From Chloroflexota bacterium (GTDB lineage: Bacteria; Chloroflexota; Limnocylindria; Limnocylindrales; CSP1-4), in assembly GCA_029858845.1 (NCBI GenBank), contig JAOUEG010000077.1:1-7661 (forward strand): a DNA stretch of 7,661 nt. The letters are read 5' to 3'. The notes beneath the pieces were generated by a model, which was not told the origin of the DNA, did not search any database, and saw only the letters and a list, made by a program, of their open reading frames with translations. This document shows positions 5,909 through 7,661 of this stretch, piece after piece (the stretch's first letter is position 1; the number at the start of each line of letters is the position of its first letter). The translations under genes and the position numbers were made by a program.

Positions 5909-5929
5909 GGACCCCGCTCGGGCGGGTCC
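5909..5929 (+). terminator. Stem-loop after the hydroxylase operon, possible terminator
   Basis: GGACCCCGC (5909-5917, one C bulged) can pair with GCGGGTCC (5922-5929) around a TCGG loop. It lies 42 bases after the stop at 5867. No T tract follows, and a candidate -10 box for the next gene lies 14 bases further on, so it could separate the two transcription units. The rest of the 200-base gap 5868-6067 holds only this stem, that -10 box and the short leader frame. Confidence 0.35.
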
Positions 5930-5942
5930 GCGGCAGCCGGGG

Positions 5943-5948
5943 TACCGT
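5943..5948 (+). promoter_or_regulatory. Candidate -10 box for a leaderless transcript
   Basis: TACCGT fits the TANNNT pattern and ends six bases before the ATG at 5955, the same spacing seen in front of tetR. No recognisable -35 is found 16-18 bases upstream (GC-only). The call rests on spacing and a weak hexamer. Confidence 0.3.
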
Positions 5949-5954
5949 TGCCAG

Positions 5955-6071
5955 ATGACCGGTCTGTTCGTACCGCCAACGGTGTTCGCGCGCGGGATCC
6001 GCCCGGTGGAGCCTCGAGCGCTGGCTCGGTCGGTGGCGGGTCGCCCGGCCCTGGCGTCCCGGTCGCGGTGA
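5955..6071 (+). CDS. Possible 38-codon leader frame coupled to the family 18 hydrolase gene
   Basis: The frame would encode 38 residues, starting MTGLFVPPTVFARGIRP and rich in Arg and Ala, with no recognised domain. Its TGA at 6069-6071 overlaps the GTG start of the hydrolase gene (GTGA), the arrangement expected for translational coupling. The hydrolase GTG has no Shine-Dalgarno sequence of its own, which makes coupling attractive. The ATG itself also lacks one but follows a candidate -10 box by six bases. It may equally be a random short frame, and composition gives no help at this length. I keep it as doubtful. Confidence 0.3.
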   Translation: MTGLFVPPTVFARGIRPVEPRALARSVAGRPALASRSR

Positions 6072-7261
6072 TCGAGCGGCTCGGCCCCGCGCTCCTGGCC
6101 GTCGCGTTGTTGGTCGTGGCGTGCTCGCCGGCTGACCCGAGCGCGGCGCCGCCGGGCTCGCCGGGCGCCTCGGCAGACACGTCCACCGCCCGGCCGCCGG
6201 CGACGCCGGTGCCCGATCCCAAGCACGAGCTCTACGGTTTCGTGCCGTACTGGGAGATGGACGACGGGATCGCGGATCACCTCGCCGGTGTCGACCTGAC
6301 GACGCTGGCCCTGTTCTCCGTGACCCACCGCCGCAGCGGCGAGCTGGCCACGAACCAGAACGGCTACAAGCGGATGACCGCCGCCGTGGGGGAGCGGATG
6401 ATCCGCGAGGCGCACGACCGCGGTGTCCGGGTCGAGGTCGTCTACTCCAGCTTCGGGGAGCAGAAGAACGAGCGTTTCTACACGGAGCCCGATGCGCAGA
6501 CCCGCTGGATCGAGGAACTCGTGACGTTCGTCGCGGAGCTCGGCGCGGACGGTGTCAACGTGGACGTCGAGGGCCTGCCGGCGGATCACGTCGGCGACTA
6601 CGGGTCGTTCGTGGGGCGGCTGCGCGCCGCGCTGCGGGAGCGGATCCCGGACGCACAGGTATCCGTGGCGACCCAGGCCAATCAGCGCGGTGCGGCGATG
6701 GCCGCGGCCGCGGCGGAGGCCGGCGCGGACCGGATCTTCCTGATGGGCTACGACTATCACTGGGAGGGCACCGATCCCGGAGCCTCTTCGCCGATCGACC
6801 GACTGGACGGGAAGGAGCGAGACCTGGTGTGGTCGCTGGATCTCTACGCCGCCCTGGGAGTCCCCGCGGACCGCACGATCCTGGGCCTGCCGCTGTTCGG
6901 CGTCACCTGGCCCGTCGTCGGGCCGGGCGTGGGTTCGCCGGCGACGGGCCGCGGCAACGACTGGGTGCCCCGCAGGAACCTCCGGGTGTTCGAGGACCCG
7001 TCCTTCGAGCCGACCTACGAGCCGGTCGAGAGCGTCGAGTTCTATTCCGTCCCGGCGGCCGTCGATGGCGATGCCTCGGGCGACCCCGGCTGGAACGCCG
7101 TCTACTACGATTCGCCGCGCAGCCTGACGCCCAAGCTCGCGCTGGCGGACGAGCGTGGCCTGGCCGGGGCAGGGTTCTGGGCGATCGGCTACGAGCGCGG
7201 CCTCCCCGGCTACACGGAGCTGATGGCGGCGTTCCGGGCCGGGGATCTGGGGGCGCCGTAA
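6068..7261 (+). CDS. Glycoside hydrolase family 18 lipoprotein (YaaH/cortex-lytic-like)
   Basis: The 397-residue product starts at the GTG at 6068. This is the only start I see that gives a clean lipoprotein signal: hydrophobic core LGPALLAVALLVVAC with the lipobox cysteine at 19. A Pro/Ala/Ser linker follows to about residue 50. The catalytic domain covers about 54-393: strand 1 ELYGFVPYWE (54-63), the active-site motif DGVNVDVE (161-168) with E168 as proton donor, MGYDYHW (226-232), and the closing GFWAIGYE (369-376). The motif has Asn where chitinases have the second Asp (DxxDxDxE). This variant is familiar from the YaaH/SleL N-acetylglucosaminidase-like branch, and the last D and E remain. 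It is expected on the outside of the cytoplasmic membrane. Peptidoglycan or another GlcNAc polymer is the likely substrate, but this is inference. The frame stays open upstream into the hydroxylase gene in another frame; that extension is not real. Confidence 0.9.
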   Translation: MIERLGPALLAVALLVVACSPADPSAAPPGSPGASADTSTARPPATPVPDPKHELYGFVPYWEMDDGIADHLAGVDLTTLALFSVTHRRSGELATNQNGYKRMTAAVGERMIREAHDRGVRVEVVYSSFGEQKNERFYTEPDAQTRWIEELVTFVAELGADGVNVDVEGLPADHVGDYGSFVGRLRAALRERIPDAQVSVATQANQRGAAMAAAAAEAGADRIFLMGYDYHWEGTDPGASSPIDRLDGKERDLVWSLDLYAALGVPADRTILGLPLFGVTWPVVGPGVGSPATGRGNDWVPRRNLRVFEDPSFEPTYEPVESVEFYSVPAAVDGDASGDPGWNAVYYDSPRSLTPKLALADERGLAGAGFWAIGYERGLPGYTELMAAFRAGDLGAP

Positions 7262-7264
7262 CGG

Positions 7265-7325
7265 GCGGAGGGGCCGTTGGGGCCACCGACGGAGGACCCT
7301 CGGCACTGGCCTGTGGGGCCTCCGC
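7265..7325 (+). other. Possible branched RNA structure between the hydrolase and flavodoxin genes
   Basis: GCGGAGG (7265-7271) and CCTCCGC (7319-7325) are exact complements. They enclose a weaker hairpin formed by GCCACCGA and TCGGCACTGGC (with an internal CAC bulge). It starts four bases after the hydrolase stop, a plausible site for a terminator or processing structure, but no T tract is present. I saw no convincing promoter in the 109-base gap, so the flavodoxin gene may be cotranscribed. Confidence 0.25.
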
Positions 7326-7370
7326 GCACCACCATCGGGGTCGATGCTCGGAACCTGACGGAGGTGGTCG

Positions 7371-7661
7371 ATGAAGCGGGTCCTGGTGTCCGCTGCCTCG
7401 AAGCACGGAGCGACGGCGGAGATGGCCGGTTGGATCGGCGAGGCCCTTGCGGACAACGGTGTCGAGGCCGTGGTGCGGCCGCCACGCGAGGTGTCCAGCC
7501 TGGACGGGTTCGACGCCGTCGTACTGGGCAGCGGCGTCTACATGGGCAAGTGGCTCGACGACGCCAACGCGCTTGTCGATCGGTTCGCCGAGGAGCTCCG
7601 GGCCCGTCCGGTGTGGCTCTTCTCGAGCGGTCCGGCCGGTGATCCGGCCAGGCCCGAGGCG
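7371..7661 (+). CDS. Flavodoxin-domain protein, HemG-like type (3' end beyond the window)
   Basis: Ninety-seven residues are visible before the window ends. The ATG at 7371 follows GGAGG with a six-base spacing. The start MKRVLVSAASKHGATAEMA is a flavodoxin first strand with the FMN phosphate-binding loop (residues 7-16). LDGFDAVVLGSGVYMGKW (44-61) and RPVWLFSSGPAG (79-90) are the next strands and the FMN-ring loops. This pattern matches short flavodoxin-fold proteins annotated as flavodoxin or menaquinone-dependent protoporphyrinogen oxidase (HemG) in Actinomycetota and Chloroflexota. Most of those are not proven heme enzymes, so an FMN-binding redox protein is the safe call. The complete protein would be expected at about 150-180 residues. 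It follows the hydrolase gene in the same direction. Confidence 0.88.
   Translation, partial: MKRVLVSAASKHGATAEMAGWIGEALADNGVEAVVRPPREVSSLDGFDAVVLGSGVYMGKWLDDANALVDRFAEELRARPVWLFSSGPAGDPARPEA

Noticed and set aside
5444..6067. Upstream extension of the family 18 hydrolase into the hydroxylase gene
   Set aside because: The frame is open, but the translation is low-complexity Arg/Gly, it overlaps the conserved end of the large subunit in another frame, and it would bury the lipoprotein signal.
5693..7456. A 587-codon minus-strand frame opposite the family 18 hydrolase
   Set aside because: It runs through the hydrolase and both flanking gaps, shows no recognisable motif and has the Arg-rich composition of a shadow frame.

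Overview
The window is G+C-rich DNA (roughly 70% by eye) from a bacterial chromosome. It holds eight protein genes supported by sequence, two of them cut by the window edges, plus one doubtful short leader frame. Codon use, the secreted-protein family near 2740-3147, and -10 boxes placed six bases ahead of start codons fit a soil-type Chloroflexota (for example Limnocylindria or Ellin6529 relatives) or an Actinomycetota-like organism. This assignment is inference; no rRNA or marker gene is present.

Left half, all on the minus strand. From right to left it carries a small secreted protein of unknown function (2740-3147), a TetR-family repressor (2019-2606), a 14-helix DHA2-type drug efflux transporter (481-1911), and the N-terminal part of a membrane protein that may be a heme-copper-oxidase-like subunit (1-252). 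The repressor and transporter form a compact regulatory unit. Near-identical palindromes built on ACTTAG...CTAAGT lie in front of each, and the one before tetR overlaps a good TTGACA-N17-TAAGTT promoter. The likely logic is that the repressor shuts off its own gene and the pump until a ligand releases it. Strong GC hairpins separate this unit from its neighbours on both sides.

Right half, all on the plus strand. It starts after a 261-base divergent spacer. The first operon is a two-gene molybdenum hydroxylase of the isoquinoline 1-oxidoreductase (IorAB) type: a [2Fe-2S] subunit (3409-3864) and a molybdopterin subunit (3861-5867) that overlap by four bases. The large subunit carries a Tat signal plus lipobox, so the complex should be exported folded and anchored outside the cytoplasmic membrane. 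It appears to lack an internal stretch of about 50-60 residues found in relatives. No FAD subunit, cytochrome partner or cofactor-maturation gene is in view.

Next comes a lipoprotein glycoside hydrolase family 18 enzyme (6068-7261) of the YaaH/spore-cortex-like type. Its GTG start overlaps the stop of a possible 38-codon leader frame. The window ends in a flavodoxin-domain protein (7371-7661, cut).

Nothing here is clearly a new molecular system. The points most worth checking are the shortened IorB subunit, the paired TetR operators with an apparently leaderless tetR, and the possible coupled leader frame before the family 18 gene. No tRNA, rRNA, CRISPR array, insertion sequence or riboswitch was recognised.
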